DNA from: Cellulomonas sp. PhB150
Lineage (GTDB): Bacteria; Actinomycetota; Actinomycetes; Actinomycetales; Cellulomonadaceae
Length of the DNA stretch: 64,000 nucleotides
Assembly: GCF_003755175.1 (NCBI RefSeq)
Contig: NZ_RKHX01000001.1
Span: 1,426,001-1,490,000, forward strand
Reading direction: 5' to 3'
Part shown: positions 36,964-45,516 of the stretch, piece by piece
Layout: each line of letters starts with the position of its first letter
Numbering within the stretch: the stretch's first letter is position 1
Made by a program: the position numbers and the translations under genes
Notes under the pieces: generated by a model
Database searches by the model: none
What the model was told of the DNA's origin: nothing
The model's input: only the letters and a program-made list of their open reading frames with translations

Positions 36964-38456
36964 CACCCCACCACCCTGCCAGTCTTCTCGGTCTTGTCCC
37001 AGGCCGTGCTCGCGCCGCGCCACTGCTTGGCGTAGGCGTCGAGGGTGATCGCGCACAGCACCGGTCCGAAGCCGACGACGTACAGCAGCACGCGCGACGG
37101 CCACTTGCCCCCGGGCAGCGCCTCGACCCACCGGACCAGCCAGGCGCTGAGCATGGCGATCACGGTCCACGCGTAGAAGACGAGCGTGAGGACCTCGACG
37201 CCCGTGGCGGACATCTCCATGCCCAGCAGGTCCGGGACCCGCTCCTCCCACAGCCCGGGGACCCACGCGGCGAGCATCACGACGATCGCGCCGATGCCGG
37301 GGAACAGCAGTCCTTGGACCCACGACCGGCGGGCCGTCTCCCGGTCGAGCAGCAGCGTCATGCTCGTGATGAAGACGTAGGCGACCACGGCCACCCACCA
37401 CATGCCCTGGAACGTGGTCCGCGCGACGTCGTGGTCGACGAAGTACAGCCCGACGAGGCCGATCGCTGCGGCCGTCATCGCGACGGGCAGCAGGTAGATC
37501 GAGAACCAGATGGCGCCGAAGGTGAGCGACGAGAGCCGGTGCCCGGCGCCGCGGGACGAGAACGGGCGGCGGAACCAGACCTTGGTGAAGCGCCGCGTGA
37601 TCTGCACGTTGCCGCGGGCCCAGCGCACCCGCTGCTTCCACAGTGCGACCACGGAGTCGGGCTCCTCCGCGAGCACGACGGCCGCCGGCTCGAACACGAC
37701 CGTGCGGCCGTCGAGCTGGGTCAGGAACGTGGTGAACGTATCCTCGGCGAGCGTCGTGGTGTCGATCCGCCCGCCGACCGCCTCGAGGTTGGCGCGTGCG
37801 TGCAGCTGGGCACCGCCCGCGAGGCAGGCCATCGCGCCCATGACGTTCTGGGCCCGCCGGGCCGCTGCCTGCGCGGTGACGTACTCGTACCCGATGAACT
37901 TCGAGACCGTGCCCGGCTTGCCGGAGCCCTCGCGGATGAAGGCCGTGACGGCACCCACCTGCGGGTCGGCCAGGTGGCGGGTCATCTTGCGCAACGAGTC
38001 GGGGCGGTAGATGACGTCGGCGTCCATGATGAGCAGCGCCTCCATCCAGTCGTCGGCCAGCGCCCGCTCGATGCCGTGGTTGAGGGTGTGCGCCTTGCCC
38101 TGGCCGCCCTGCGCGCGGCGCAGGTGCACGATGCGGCCGGGGTGCTCGGCGGCCTTGGCCAGCACGACGTCGGGGGTGTCGTCGGTGCTCGCGTCGTCGA
38201 CGACGTAGACGCGCAGCCGGTCCGGCGGGTACTCGAGCCCCATGAGCCGCTCGAGGGACGCCCCGAGCACCGCGCCCTCGTTCCAGGCCGGCACCACCAC
38301 GACGACGCGGGGCAGGTACGGGGCGGCCGCACCGAGGTGGTTCTTCACCGCGTGCACGGGGACGAGCAGGTACTGGACCAGCCCGGCGATGACCGGGATG
38401 ATCCCTGCGGCCACGGCCATCAGGAGGACCACGACGAGCACGTCGTGCCAGGTCAT
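36963..38456 (-). CDS. Processive-type GT2 glycosyltransferase, membrane-embedded
   Basis: A 497-residue enzyme resembling poly-N-acetylglucosamine, hyaluronan or cellulose synthases. An N-terminal helix (5-30) precedes the GT-A domain with VVVVPAWNEG, the UDP-binding VVDDAST (87-88), DAD (145-147), the catalytic-base ED (238-239) and QRVRW (275-279), all intact. At least four helices follow in the C-terminal half and would form a translocation channel. No PilZ domain is attached, so direct c-di-GMP control is not evident. The start at 38456 overlaps the PHP gene stop (ATGA). In this operon it is the likely producer or extender of the glycan on which the deacetylase acts. Confidence 0.93.
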   Translation of the reverse strand: MTWHDVLVVVLLMAVAAGIIPVIAGLVQYLLVPVHAVKNHLGAAAPYLPRVVVVVPAWNEGAVLGASLERLMGLEYPPDRLRVYVVDDASTDDTPDVVLAKAAEHPGRIVHLRRAQGGQGKAHTLNHGIERALADDWMEALLIMDADVIYRPDSLRKMTRHLADPQVGAVTAFIREGSGKPGTVSKFIGYEYVTAQAAARRAQNVMGAMACLAGGAQLHARANLEAVGGRIDTTTLAEDTFTTFLTQLDGRTVVFEPAAVVLAEEPDSVVALWKQRVRWARGNVQITRRFTKVWFRRPFSSRGAGHRLSSLTFGAIWFSIYLLPVAMTAAAIGLVGLYFVDHDVARTTFQGMWWVAVVAYVFITSMTLLLDRETARRSWVQGLLFPGIGAIVVMLAAWVPGLWEERVPDLLGMEMSATGVEVLTLVFYAWTVIAMLSAWLVRWVEALPGGKWPSRVLLYVVGFGPVLCAITLDAYAKQWRGASTAWDKTEKTGRVVG

Positions 38457-39178
38457 GAGCGCCCGACCGACCTCAGCCACGGGTAGCGGCCCACGTCGGG
38501 CTCGTGGTGCGCGTCGGACGCGGCGACGAGCTCGACGCCTGCCGACGCCCATCGGTCGCGCACGCGCGGACCGGGGCAGCGCCACTTCTCGTTGACCTCG
38601 ACCGTCGTGCCGGTCTCGACCGCGGCCGCGGCGAACGCGTCGAGCACCTCGTCGCTCACGTCGTCCTCCGTGAGGCCGATCTTCGGCAGCAGGGAGAACG
38701 GGTGCGCGACCTGCGCGCGAGCCACCGACCGCATGGCCCGGACGGTCGCCAGGACGAGCATCTCGACGGCGTCGGCCGGGGCGAGGCCCGCGGCGATCCG
38801 CTCGGCGGTCACGCGCGGGCTCCACGGGCCGTCAGGACCGGGGAACTGGTGGTCCGCGAGCAGCACGCGGTCCACGCCCTCGGTCGTCCCGACGGCCGCG
38901 AGGACGTCGGGCGGCGCGTCGATCGCGCCGGACGCGTCGAGGATCTTCGCCTCGACGCCGGTCAGCACGGTGAGGCCGTCGTGCGCCGGCAGCGCCCGGA
39001 CCACGGCGAGGAAGTCGGGCACGTACGTGGTGGTCGTGCGGACGTGGTCGACCATCCGGACCGTGGCCAGCCCCGCGCGGACCGCCGCGTCGAGGTTCTC
39101 CTGCGGAGAGCTGACGGCGTCGTCCGAGAACGTCGAGTGCACGTGGTGGTCGCCGTCGAGCACCGGTCCCCCGCTCAT
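38453..39178 (-). CDS. PHP-domain phosphoesterase
   Basis: A 241-residue metal-dependent phosphoesterase of the PHP superfamily (histidinol-phosphatase/polymerase-X fold). Metal ligands are visible in order: DHHVHSTFSDD (HxH at 12-14), MVDHV, a glutamate in TGVEAKI, ADHQF, AHPFS and ASDAHH at the end. The substrate is unknown; in this operon a phosphorylated sugar or lipid-linked intermediate is plausible. The ATG at 39178 overlaps the ATP-grasp stop by four bases. Confidence 0.9.
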   Translation of the reverse strand: MSGGPVLDGDHHVHSTFSDDAVSSPQENLDAAVRAGLATVRMVDHVRTTTTYVPDFLAVVRALPAHDGLTVLTGVEAKILDASGAIDAPPDVLAAVGTTEGVDRVLLADHQFPGPDGPWSPRVTAERIAAGLAPADAVEMLVLATVRAMRSVARAQVAHPFSLLPKIGLTEDDVSDEVLDAFAAAAVETGTTVEVNEKWRCPGPRVRDRWASAGVELVAASDAHHEPDVGRYPWLRSVGRS

Positions 39179-40140
39179 CGCGGTGGCAGGACCTGGTCGA
39201 CCGGCAGGAAGACGTCCTCGAGGTAGCGCACGTTGGCGATCTCGACGAAGTCCATGGTCGTCGGGACGTGGCGGGAGAGCACGGCGTCGAGCGTGATCGA
39301 CGGCATGTCGACCCCGGCCGCGATGGTCAGCGGCATGGCGCCCGGGAACCGCGGGTTGACCTCGAGCAGCGCGGGGACGCCGTCCTTGTCGCGCTTGAGC
39401 TGCACGTTCGCGACGGTCGTGAGCCCGATGGCCTTGGCGACCGCGGTCGCCGTCGCCACGAGCTCGTCGTCGTGCACGGTCACCCCGGCCACGGCGACGC
39501 CCGAGTCGACGCGCAGCCGCGCGCGCGGCACCGCCGCGATGACGTGCCCGTCGAGCCCGGCCAGCACGTCGACCGAGAACTCGTCGCCCGGCAGGTGCTC
39601 CTGCACGAGCAGGTCCTCCTCGGCGTGCACGGCGTCGAGCTCGGCCTGCGACTGCACGAGGCGCACACCGCGCGAGCCGGCGCCGCGGCGCGGCTTGACG
39701 ATCACGGGGAACTCCCAGCCGGACACGGCCTGCGGCGTACCGAGCAGCTCGGTGCGCGGCACCCGGCACGTCCGCTCGGTCGCGCGCGCGAGCGCGAGCT
39801 TGTCGAGGCAGGTCTCGAGCGTGCGCAGCGACGGCGAGGCGAGCAGCGTGCCGCCCTCGTGCAGCCGGTCGCGCTCCGCCGCCAGCCGCGGCAGCTCGAC
39901 GTCGACGGTGGGGAACAGCACGTCGATGCGGTCGTCGCGGCACATCGCCAGGACGACGTCGACGAAGTCGTCGGCCAGCCCGGCGGGCACCAGGCGGCGG
40001 TGGTCGCCGTCGACGAGGTAGAGGCCGCTGGCCCAGCGGTCCATGTCCGCGGCCACCACCTCGACGTCGCCGCGGCGCAGCAGCGAGCGGATGACCGCGA
40101 CGCCCGCCGGTCCGCCGGCTCCGGTCACGAGAACTCTCAT
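39175..40140 (-). CDS. ATP-grasp ligase
   Basis: A 321-residue protein: a Rossmann-like N-terminal domain (VLVTGAGGPAGVAVIRSL) followed by an ATP-grasp domain. The nucleotide loop is VIVKPRRGAGSRGVRL (Lys149), the purine hinge is near VQEHLPGDEFSVDVL, and the metal ligands lie in LLEVNPRFPG. It resembles the carbamoyl-phosphate-synthase-large-chain-like ATP-grasp proteins that form an amide or peptide-like bond via an acyl phosphate. Next to a deacetylase that would expose an amine, joining an acid to that amine is a plausible role (inference). The ATG at 40140 overlaps the upstream stop (ATGA). Confidence 0.92.
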   Translation of the reverse strand: MRVLVTGAGGPAGVAVIRSLLRRGDVEVVAADMDRWASGLYLVDGDHRRLVPAGLADDFVDVVLAMCRDDRIDVLFPTVDVELPRLAAERDRLHEGGTLLASPSLRTLETCLDKLALARATERTCRVPRTELLGTPQAVSGWEFPVIVKPRRGAGSRGVRLVQSQAELDAVHAEEDLLVQEHLPGDEFSVDVLAGLDGHVIAAVPRARLRVDSGVAVAGVTVHDDELVATATAVAKAIGLTTVANVQLKRDKDGVPALLEVNPRFPGAMPLTIAAGVDMPSITLDAVLSRHVPTTMDFVEIANVRYLEDVFLPVDQVLPPR

Positions 40141-41216
40141 CGGTGGCCTCCGTGCTGGTCCTCGGCACGCTCGGGTGCTGCGGCCCGGAGGCCGGCCCCA
40201 CCCGAGCGCGTGATCATGGCGGCGGCGCGGATCATCTCGAGCGGCTCGACCCACCCGCCGGTGCCGAACCTCCCCCAGTACCGGGCCGTGCTGCGCACGA
40301 GGTCCGGGTCCATGTAGTCGCGGTGCTGCTGCGAGGTGAACGCGGCCAGCATCTCGAGCTTCTTGTCGACGAACCCGTCGATGGGCACGAAGCGCGTGGG
40401 CCGGTAGTCGATCGTGGCCGACGGGCTCTGGAACGAGCCCACGTAGGGGATCTTGCGCGCGGCGACCTGCACGGCCTCGTGCACCGCGCGGTGGTCCTGG
40501 TGCCGGTCGTGCGACGAGTGCGTGTAGACGATCGTCGGGTCGACCAGACCGATCGTCTCCTCGATGGCCGTGATCAGGCCGGCCGCCGGGTCGAGGCGGG
40601 TGTCGGGGAAGTCGTGCAGGAACAGGCGGGCCCCGATGACTCCCGCCGCGGCGAGCGCCTCGTGGCGCCGCTCGTCGGCCGCGCCCCCGATCGCGCCGCC
40701 CGAGAGCGTGAGGATCACGACGGTGTCTCCGTTGGCCTGGTGCGAGGCGAGCGTGCCGCCGATGCCGATCTCGACGTCGTCCGGGTGCGCGCCCACGGCG
40801 AGGACGACCTCGCCGTGGCCCGAGGCCGCGCGCCGCTGGCGGCCCTGCAGGCCGAGCGTGGACACGCGGTCGACGAGCACCGCGGCGGGGACGGGCTTGA
40901 CGAGGAACTCGTCGGCGTCGCGGCGCAGCGCCTCGACGGCGTAGTCGACGCTCGCGAAGGCGGTCGTCACGACGACGGGGACGCCGGGCGCCCGCGAGCG
41001 CAGCTCGACGAGCAGGTCGAGGCCGGACATGCCGGGCATCTGGATGTCGGTGACGACGGCGTCGAAGGACTCGGCGGCGACGGCCGCCAGGGCGGACATC
41101 GCCTCGTGCACGACGGAGACGGACATGCCCCCGCGGCGCTCGAGCACCGTGCGCACGAACTGCGCGGTGTCGACGTCGTCCTCGACCACCAGGACCTTGA
41201 GCGGTTCCTCCGTCAC
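40137..41216 (-). CDS. Response-regulator receiver domain fused to a PIG-L/LmbE deacetylase
   Basis: A 359-residue two-domain protein at the head of the operon. Residues 1-120 are a complete receiver: acidic pocket VVEDD, phospho-acceptor Asp57 in VVTDIQMPG, the Thr switch VVTTAF and Lys107 in FLVKP. Residues 135-345 are a zinc-dependent PIG-L deacetylase with AHPDDVEIGIGGT (144-147) and THSSHDRHQDH (His233-His242), as in N-acetylglucosaminyl deacetylases. No DNA-binding domain exists, so phosphorylation probably controls the enzyme directly. GTG at 41216 lies nine bases after GGAAGG; ATG at 41225 sits on that site and is less likely. Its stop overlaps the ATP-grasp start. Confidence 0.93.
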   Translation of the reverse strand: MTEEPLKVLVVEDDVDTAQFVRTVLERRGGMSVSVVHEAMSALAAVAAESFDAVVTDIQMPGMSGLDLLVELRSRAPGVPVVVTTAFASVDYAVEALRRDADEFLVKPVPAAVLVDRVSTLGLQGRQRRAASGHGEVVLAVGAHPDDVEIGIGGTLASHQANGDTVVILTLSGGAIGGAADERRHEALAAAGVIGARLFLHDFPDTRLDPAAGLITAIEETIGLVDPTIVYTHSSHDRHQDHRAVHEAVQVAARKIPYVGSFQSPSATIDYRPTRFVPIDGFVDKKLEMLAAFTSQQHRDYMDPDLVRSTARYWGRFGTGGWVEPLEMIRAAAMITRSGGAGLRAAAPERAEDQHGGHR

Positions 41217-41374
41217 GTCCACCATCCTTCCGGCCCCCACGCTAACGGGATCGGCTGGGCTCCGCTCACAGGCGGTGGGGTGATGGCGCCCAGGTCAGGG
41301 GGTGAGGATCACGGTGATCCACCCCACAGTCCTCGTCGTGGAATACGCGAGCCACCTCCCCGGTTGAGCGCATC

Positions 41375-41396
41375 AGTACATGCAAACGCATGAACT
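41375..41396. promoter_or_regulatory. 22-bp dyad upstream of the LLM oxidoreductase (candidate operator)
   Basis: AGTACATGC-AAAC-GCATGAACT pairs at eight of nine positions around a four-base centre. It ends 27 bases before the start codon. Its form suits a MarR or TetR-type repressor; no such gene is adjacent. Confidence 0.5.
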
Positions 41397-41423
41397 TTCG
41401 AGACTGGACCTGTGAGGCGCGAG

Positions 41424-42599
41424 ATGCAGTTCGGGATCTTCACCGTCGGAGACGTCACCACCGACCCGACGACCGGCCGCACGCCGGACGACACCGAGCG
41501 CGTGCGGAGCATGCTGACGATCGCCAAGCACGCCGACGAGGCGGGCCTGGACGTCTTCGCGACGGGCGAGCACCACAACCCGCCCTTCGTGCCGTCGTCG
41601 CCGACCACGATGCTCGGCTACCTCGCGGGCGTGACGAAGAACATCACGCTGTCGACCTCCACGACGCTGATCACGACGAACGACCCGGTGCGCCTGGCCG
41701 AGGAGTACGCGATGCTCCAGGTCATCGCCGACGGCCGGATGGACCTGATGATGGGCCGCGGCAACACCGGCCCCGTCTACCCGTGGTTCGGGCAGGACAT
41801 CCGCCAGGGCATCCCGCTGGCGATCGAGAACTACGCGCTGCTGCGCCGGCTGTGGACCGAGGACGTCGTCGACTGGTCCGGCAAGTTCCGCACCCCGCTG
41901 CAGGGCTTCACCTCGACGCCCCGCCCGCTCGACGGTGTCCCGCCGTTCGTCTGGCACGGCTCGATCCGGTCCCCCGAGATCGCCGAGCAGGCCGCGTTCT
42001 ACGGCGACGGGTTCTTCCACAACGCGATCTTCTGGCCCATGGAGCACACCGCGCAGATGGTGCACTTCTACCGTCAGCGCTTCGAGCACTACGGGCACGG
42101 GCAGGCGGACCAGGCGATCGTCGGGCTCGGCGGCCAGGTGTTCATGAACAAGGACTCGCAGCGCGCGGTGTCCGAGTTCCGGCCCTACTTCGACAACGCG
42201 CCCGTCTACGGGCACGGGCCGTCGCTCGAGGACTTCTCCCGGGACACCCCGCTGACCGTCGGCTCGCCGCAGCAGGTCATCGACCGCTACGGCAAGTTCC
42301 GCGAGCAGGTCGGCGACTACCAGCGCCAGCTGTTCCTCATGGACCACGCGGGCCTGCCGCTGAAGACCGTGCTCGAGCAGATCGACCTGCTGGCCACCGA
42401 GGTCGTCCCCGTGCTTCGTCGCGAGGCCGAGGCCGCGCGACCCTCCCACGTGCCGGCCAACCCGCCGAGCCACGCCGAGCGCGTCGCCGCCGCACGCGCC
42501 GCGGGGTCGGTCCACGACCAGCACGTTGCTGCAGCCGATCACTGGACCGGCCGCACCGCCGAGGACGACGTGGAAGCAGCGGACGCCGTCTCGCGTTGA
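41424..42599 (+). CDS. LLM-class flavin-dependent oxidoreductase (CE1758-like)
   Basis: A 391-residue bacterial luciferase-like monooxygenase using reduced FMN. The N-terminus MQFGIFTVGDVT, the GEHHNPPFVPSSPTTMLGYLAG segment and MMGRGNTGPVYPWFGQDI mark the FMN-binding barrel. It most resembles the CE1758 subgroup of paired luciferase-like proteins, and the FMN reductase partner follows 37 bases downstream. The substrate is unknown. The ATG at 41424 is preferred because GAGG lies six bases before it; an in-frame GTG at 41412 is the alternative. The C-terminal 50 residues are polar and probably disordered. Confidence 0.9.
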   Translation: MQFGIFTVGDVTTDPTTGRTPDDTERVRSMLTIAKHADEAGLDVFATGEHHNPPFVPSSPTTMLGYLAGVTKNITLSTSTTLITTNDPVRLAEEYAMLQVIADGRMDLMMGRGNTGPVYPWFGQDIRQGIPLAIENYALLRRLWTEDVVDWSGKFRTPLQGFTSTPRPLDGVPPFVWHGSIRSPEIAEQAAFYGDGFFHNAIFWPMEHTAQMVHFYRQRFEHYGHGQADQAIVGLGGQVFMNKDSQRAVSEFRPYFDNAPVYGHGPSLEDFSRDTPLTVGSPQQVIDRYGKFREQVGDYQRQLFLMDHAGLPLKTVLEQIDLLATEVVPVLRREAEAARPSHVPANPPSHAERVAAARAAGSVHDQHVAAADHWTGRTAEDDVEAADAVSR

Positions 42600-42636
42600 G
42601 ACACTCGAACCACCTGAGCTCTAGGAAGAAGGAACG

Positions 42637-43257
42637 ATGAGCGAGCGCTCGATCGTCGTCATCTCGGCCGGCCTGTCCCAGCCGTCGTCCACGAGGCTCC
42701 TCGCGGACCGCCTCGCGGACGCCACGGTCACCGAGCTGGCAGCCCGCGGCATCACCGCGCGGGTGCACAACGTGGAGCTGCGCGACCTCGCGCACGAGGT
42801 GGTCAACACCATGCTGACCGGCTTCGCCACGGGCGAGCTGGCCGCAGCCCTCGAGGCCGTCAAGGGCGCCGACGGCGTCATCGCCGTGACACCGATCTTC
42901 TCCGCGTCCTACGCGGGGCTGTTCAAGTCGTTCGTCGACATCCTCGAGCCGGACGCGCTGTCCGGCGTCCCGGTGCTGCTCGGCGCGACCGGCGGCTCGG
43001 CCCGCCACTCGCTCGCCATCGACTACGCGCTGCGCCCGCTGTTCGGCTACCTGCACGCGGACGTCCAGCCGACGTCGGTGTTCGCGGCCACCGACGACTG
43101 GGCCACGGCCGGCGGCGACGACAGCCACCCGCTCCCGAGCCGGATCCGCCGCGCGGGCCGCGAGCTCGCCGAGACGGTCGCGGACCGAGAGCCGTCCGCC
43201 CCCGCAGGCCTGTACGACGCGGTCCCGACCTTCTCGGACCTCCTCGGCCCCGCCTGA
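42637..43257 (+). CDS. LLM-partnered FMN reductase (CE1759-like)
   Basis: A 206-residue flavodoxin-like NAD(P)H:FMN oxidoreductase, expected to supply FMNH2 to the monooxygenase upstream. The N-terminal VVISAGLSQPSSTRLLADRLAD contains the flavin-phosphate loop, and VIAVTPIFSASYAGLFKSFVDIL and LLGATGGSARHSLAIDYALRPLFGYLHA are typical of the family. AGGAAGAAGGA precedes the ATG. The two genes form an operon with a long inverted repeat after the second. Confidence 0.9.
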   Translation: MSERSIVVISAGLSQPSSTRLLADRLADATVTELAARGITARVHNVELRDLAHEVVNTMLTGFATGELAAALEAVKGADGVIAVTPIFSASYAGLFKSFVDILEPDALSGVPVLLGATGGSARHSLAIDYALRPLFGYLHADVQPTSVFAATDDWATAGGDDSHPLPSRIRRAGRELAETVADREPSAPAGLYDAVPTFSDLLGPA

Positions 43258-43302
43258 GCCCGGCCCCGGCCGGCCTCCCCGCCGGCCTCGCCGCCGTCAT
43301 CT

Positions 43303-43358
43303 CGCCGATTCCGCATCGCCTCGCCGGTCTGAATCGGCGAGACGATGCGGAATCGGCG
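43303..43358. repeat. 16-bp perfect inverted repeat extended to a near-continuous stem
   Basis: Arms 43303-43318 and 43343-43358 are exact complements; inside them TCGCCG (43321-43326) pairs with CGGCGA (43335-43340), leaving a 2x2 internal mismatch and an eight-base loop. It lies 45 bases after the FMN reductase stop and may terminate that operon. Confidence 0.7.
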
Positions 43359-43444
43359 TCCTGATCGGGGGTCGACTCGCCGCGGCGGGCCGGGCGTCCC
43401 GGGGTGATCGCGCGCGGAGCGCGGCGGGCGCCTAGCGTTCAGGG

Positions 43445-43828
43445 ATGACCGCGCCGTACTGGGTGACCCGGGTGAACCTCGTGTTCACCAACAAGATCAT
43501 GGGGACGTTCTCCGACGACGTCCCGCCGCTCGCCACGCTGCACCACGTGGGGCGGACCTCCGGGCGGCGCTACCGGACGCCGATCATGGCCTTCCCCACG
43601 CGCCGCGGGTTCGTCATCGCGCTCACGTACGGGCCCGGCGTGCAGTGGCTGCGCAACCTCGAGGCCGGCGAGGGCCGGTTGGTGCGGGCACGCCGGGTGC
43701 ACGTGCTCACCGATCCGGTCATCCTCCCGCCCGACGAGGGCGCCGCGCTGGTTCCTCGCTGGACGCGCACCGCCCTGCGCGTGCTGCACTGCGACGACTT
43801 CGTCGAGCTGGCCGCCGCCCCGCGCTGA
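43445..43828 (+). CDS. Nitroreductase/quinone-reductase family protein (DDN-like, split-barrel)
   Basis: A 127-residue protein of the deazaflavin-dependent nitroreductase (DUF385) family, which uses F420H2 in mycobacteria and relatives. Its marks are LATLHHVGRTSGRRYRTPI and an ending near RVLHCDDFVELA. The G-R-x-S-G-R-x-R segment is the family signature for phosphate of the deazaflavin. The substrate is unknown. It stands alone, with palindromic sequence upstream and 228 bases of apparently non-coding sequence downstream. Confidence 0.85.
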   Translation: MTAPYWVTRVNLVFTNKIMGTFSDDVPPLATLHHVGRTSGRRYRTPIMAFPTRRGFVIALTYGPGVQWLRNLEAGEGRLVRARRVHVLTDPVILPPDEGAALVPRWTRTALRVLHCDDFVELAAAPR

Positions 43829-44056
43829 CCCACCGCCGTCTCGCGACTGCCCCGCGCCGCGCCGCCCCGGCCTGACCCCACGACCGAGATAGCCGCACTT
43901 GGGACCAGAGTGGCCGGTGAGACCGATCCGGCGTCACTCCGGTATCCACCAGTCACAAGGGCGGCTACCTCGGGCCGGTCAGTGGGGGGACAGCCCGTCG
44001 CGCCCCGCCCCCCGCCGCGGCCTACGATCGGCAGGACGGTCGACGAGGAGGCGCAC

Positions 44057-45397
44057 GTGACCCTGGCAGCCCGCCTGCGCAGCGCCGCGCGTGCCTTGAC
44101 CGCCGCACCCTCGATGCCGACCCTCGAGGACCCTCCGGCCCTGCCGGACGTCCCCGCCGACCTGACGCCGTTGCTGCGCGAGCTTGGCGGCGCACTGCTG
44201 TCGTCGGGTCAGTCGGTCGTCGAGACGGAGCTCCAGCTCGCGGCGGTCGCACAGGCGCACGGCGCCGACCAGGTCCGGGTGCTGGTGCTCCCGACCGGCG
44301 TGTTCCTCCAGGTGGAGACCGCGCGCGGCCCGCAGAGCGACTTCACCGGGCCGGGCACCTCCGGCACGCTCCCCCTGCACCAGATCGGGCGCGTCGACTC
44401 GCTGGTGCGGCGGCTGACGCACGGTGGCGTCGAGCTCGCCGACGCCCGGCTCGAGCTGCGCGAGATCCTCGCCTCGCCCCCGCGGTTCGGGCCCCTGCTC
44501 GTCGTGCTAGGCCATGCGCTGCTGACGCTCGGCTTCGGCCTCATCCTCTACCCGACCGTCGACGCGCTGCCGATCTACCTCGGCATGGGGGCCGCCGTCG
44601 GCGTCCTGCGCCTGGTCGCCACCCGCTGGCCCACGCTCGAGCAGGTCCTGCCGGTGTTCGCGGCGTTCCTCGTCGCCCTCGCCACGATCGAGTGGATCGC
44701 CCCGTGGGTCGGCGCCGACCCCCTGCGGCTGCTGACCCCGGCACTCGTGAGCTTCCTGCCCGGCGCGGTGCTGACCGTCGCCGCCATCGAGCTGACGAGC
44801 AACCAGGTCGTGGCCGGCGCGAGCCGGATGGTCTACGGCGTGGCCCAGCTCCTGCTGCTCGCATTCGGCGTGGTCGCGGCGGTCACCGTCACCGGGCCGT
44901 GGGAGTCGTCGGAGCAGCTCGACTCGTTGAGCCGGTGGATCGGCCTGGCCGGCGTGCTGGTCGTCGCCGTCGGCTACCGCTTCTTCTCCTCGACCCCGAG
45001 CGGCTCGTTCTGGTGGCTCCTCGCCGCCCTCTACTGCGCCTACCTCGCACAACGGCTCGGCACGGAGCTGCTCACCCCGGAGCTCGGCGGGTTCATCGGC
45101 GGACTGGTCGTGGCGCCGGTCGCCCAGGCCATCGCGCGCGTCCGGTCCGGGCCACCCGCCATCGTCGTCACTCTGCCCGCGTTCTGGCTGCTCGTGCCGG
45201 GTGCGCTCGGCTTCCGCAGCCTGTCCGAGATCGCGACGGGCCAGTCGCTCGGCCTCGCCGACCTGGTGGACACCGTGCTCGCGCTGTTCTCGATCGCGCT
45301 CGGGGTGCTCGTCGGCAGCGCCCTGACGCGCGACGCCCGTCAGGTGACGCACGTGGTCCGTGCGGCCATCCCGTCGCGCCGCGACGACACCGCCTGA
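44057..45397 (+). CDS. Threonine/serine exporter family protein (ThrE-like)
   Basis: A 446-residue membrane protein combining both halves of ThrE. The cytoplasmic domain (about residues 30-140, with LGGALLSSGQSVVETELQLAAVAQAHG) is followed by about ten helices. It is the single-chain form seen in Corynebacterium, which exports threonine and serine. The GTG start at 44057 has GAGGAG six bases upstream. A small CTCGTCG/CGACGAG hairpin at 45419-45437 may end the transcript. Confidence 0.9.
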   Translation: MTLAARLRSAARALTAAPSMPTLEDPPALPDVPADLTPLLRELGGALLSSGQSVVETELQLAAVAQAHGADQVRVLVLPTGVFLQVETARGPQSDFTGPGTSGTLPLHQIGRVDSLVRRLTHGGVELADARLELREILASPPRFGPLLVVLGHALLTLGFGLILYPTVDALPIYLGMGAAVGVLRLVATRWPTLEQVLPVFAAFLVALATIEWIAPWVGADPLRLLTPALVSFLPGAVLTVAAIELTSNQVVAGASRMVYGVAQLLLLAFGVVAAVTVTGPWESSEQLDSLSRWIGLAGVLVVAVGYRFFSSTPSGSFWWLLAALYCAYLAQRLGTELLTPELGGFIGGLVVAPVAQAIARVRSGPPAIVVTLPAFWLLVPGALGFRSLSEIATGQSLGLADLVDTVLALFSIALGVLVGSALTRDARQVTHVVRAAIPSRRDDTA

Positions 45398-45516
45398 CCG
45401 CCCCCACGGCCCCCGCGTCTCGTCGCACACCGACGAGCGGCCCAGTCGAGGGAGCGGTCCCTCGCCGGTTTCTCCGGTCTTGACAGGCACATTGTCCGGG
45501 TTGATGGTGATCCCTG

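Noticed and set aside
38456-38825. Longer N-terminus for the GT2 glycosyltransferase
   Set aside because: The extension would run through the PHP gene in another frame. The ATG at 38456 overlaps the PHP stop as in the other junctions of the operon.
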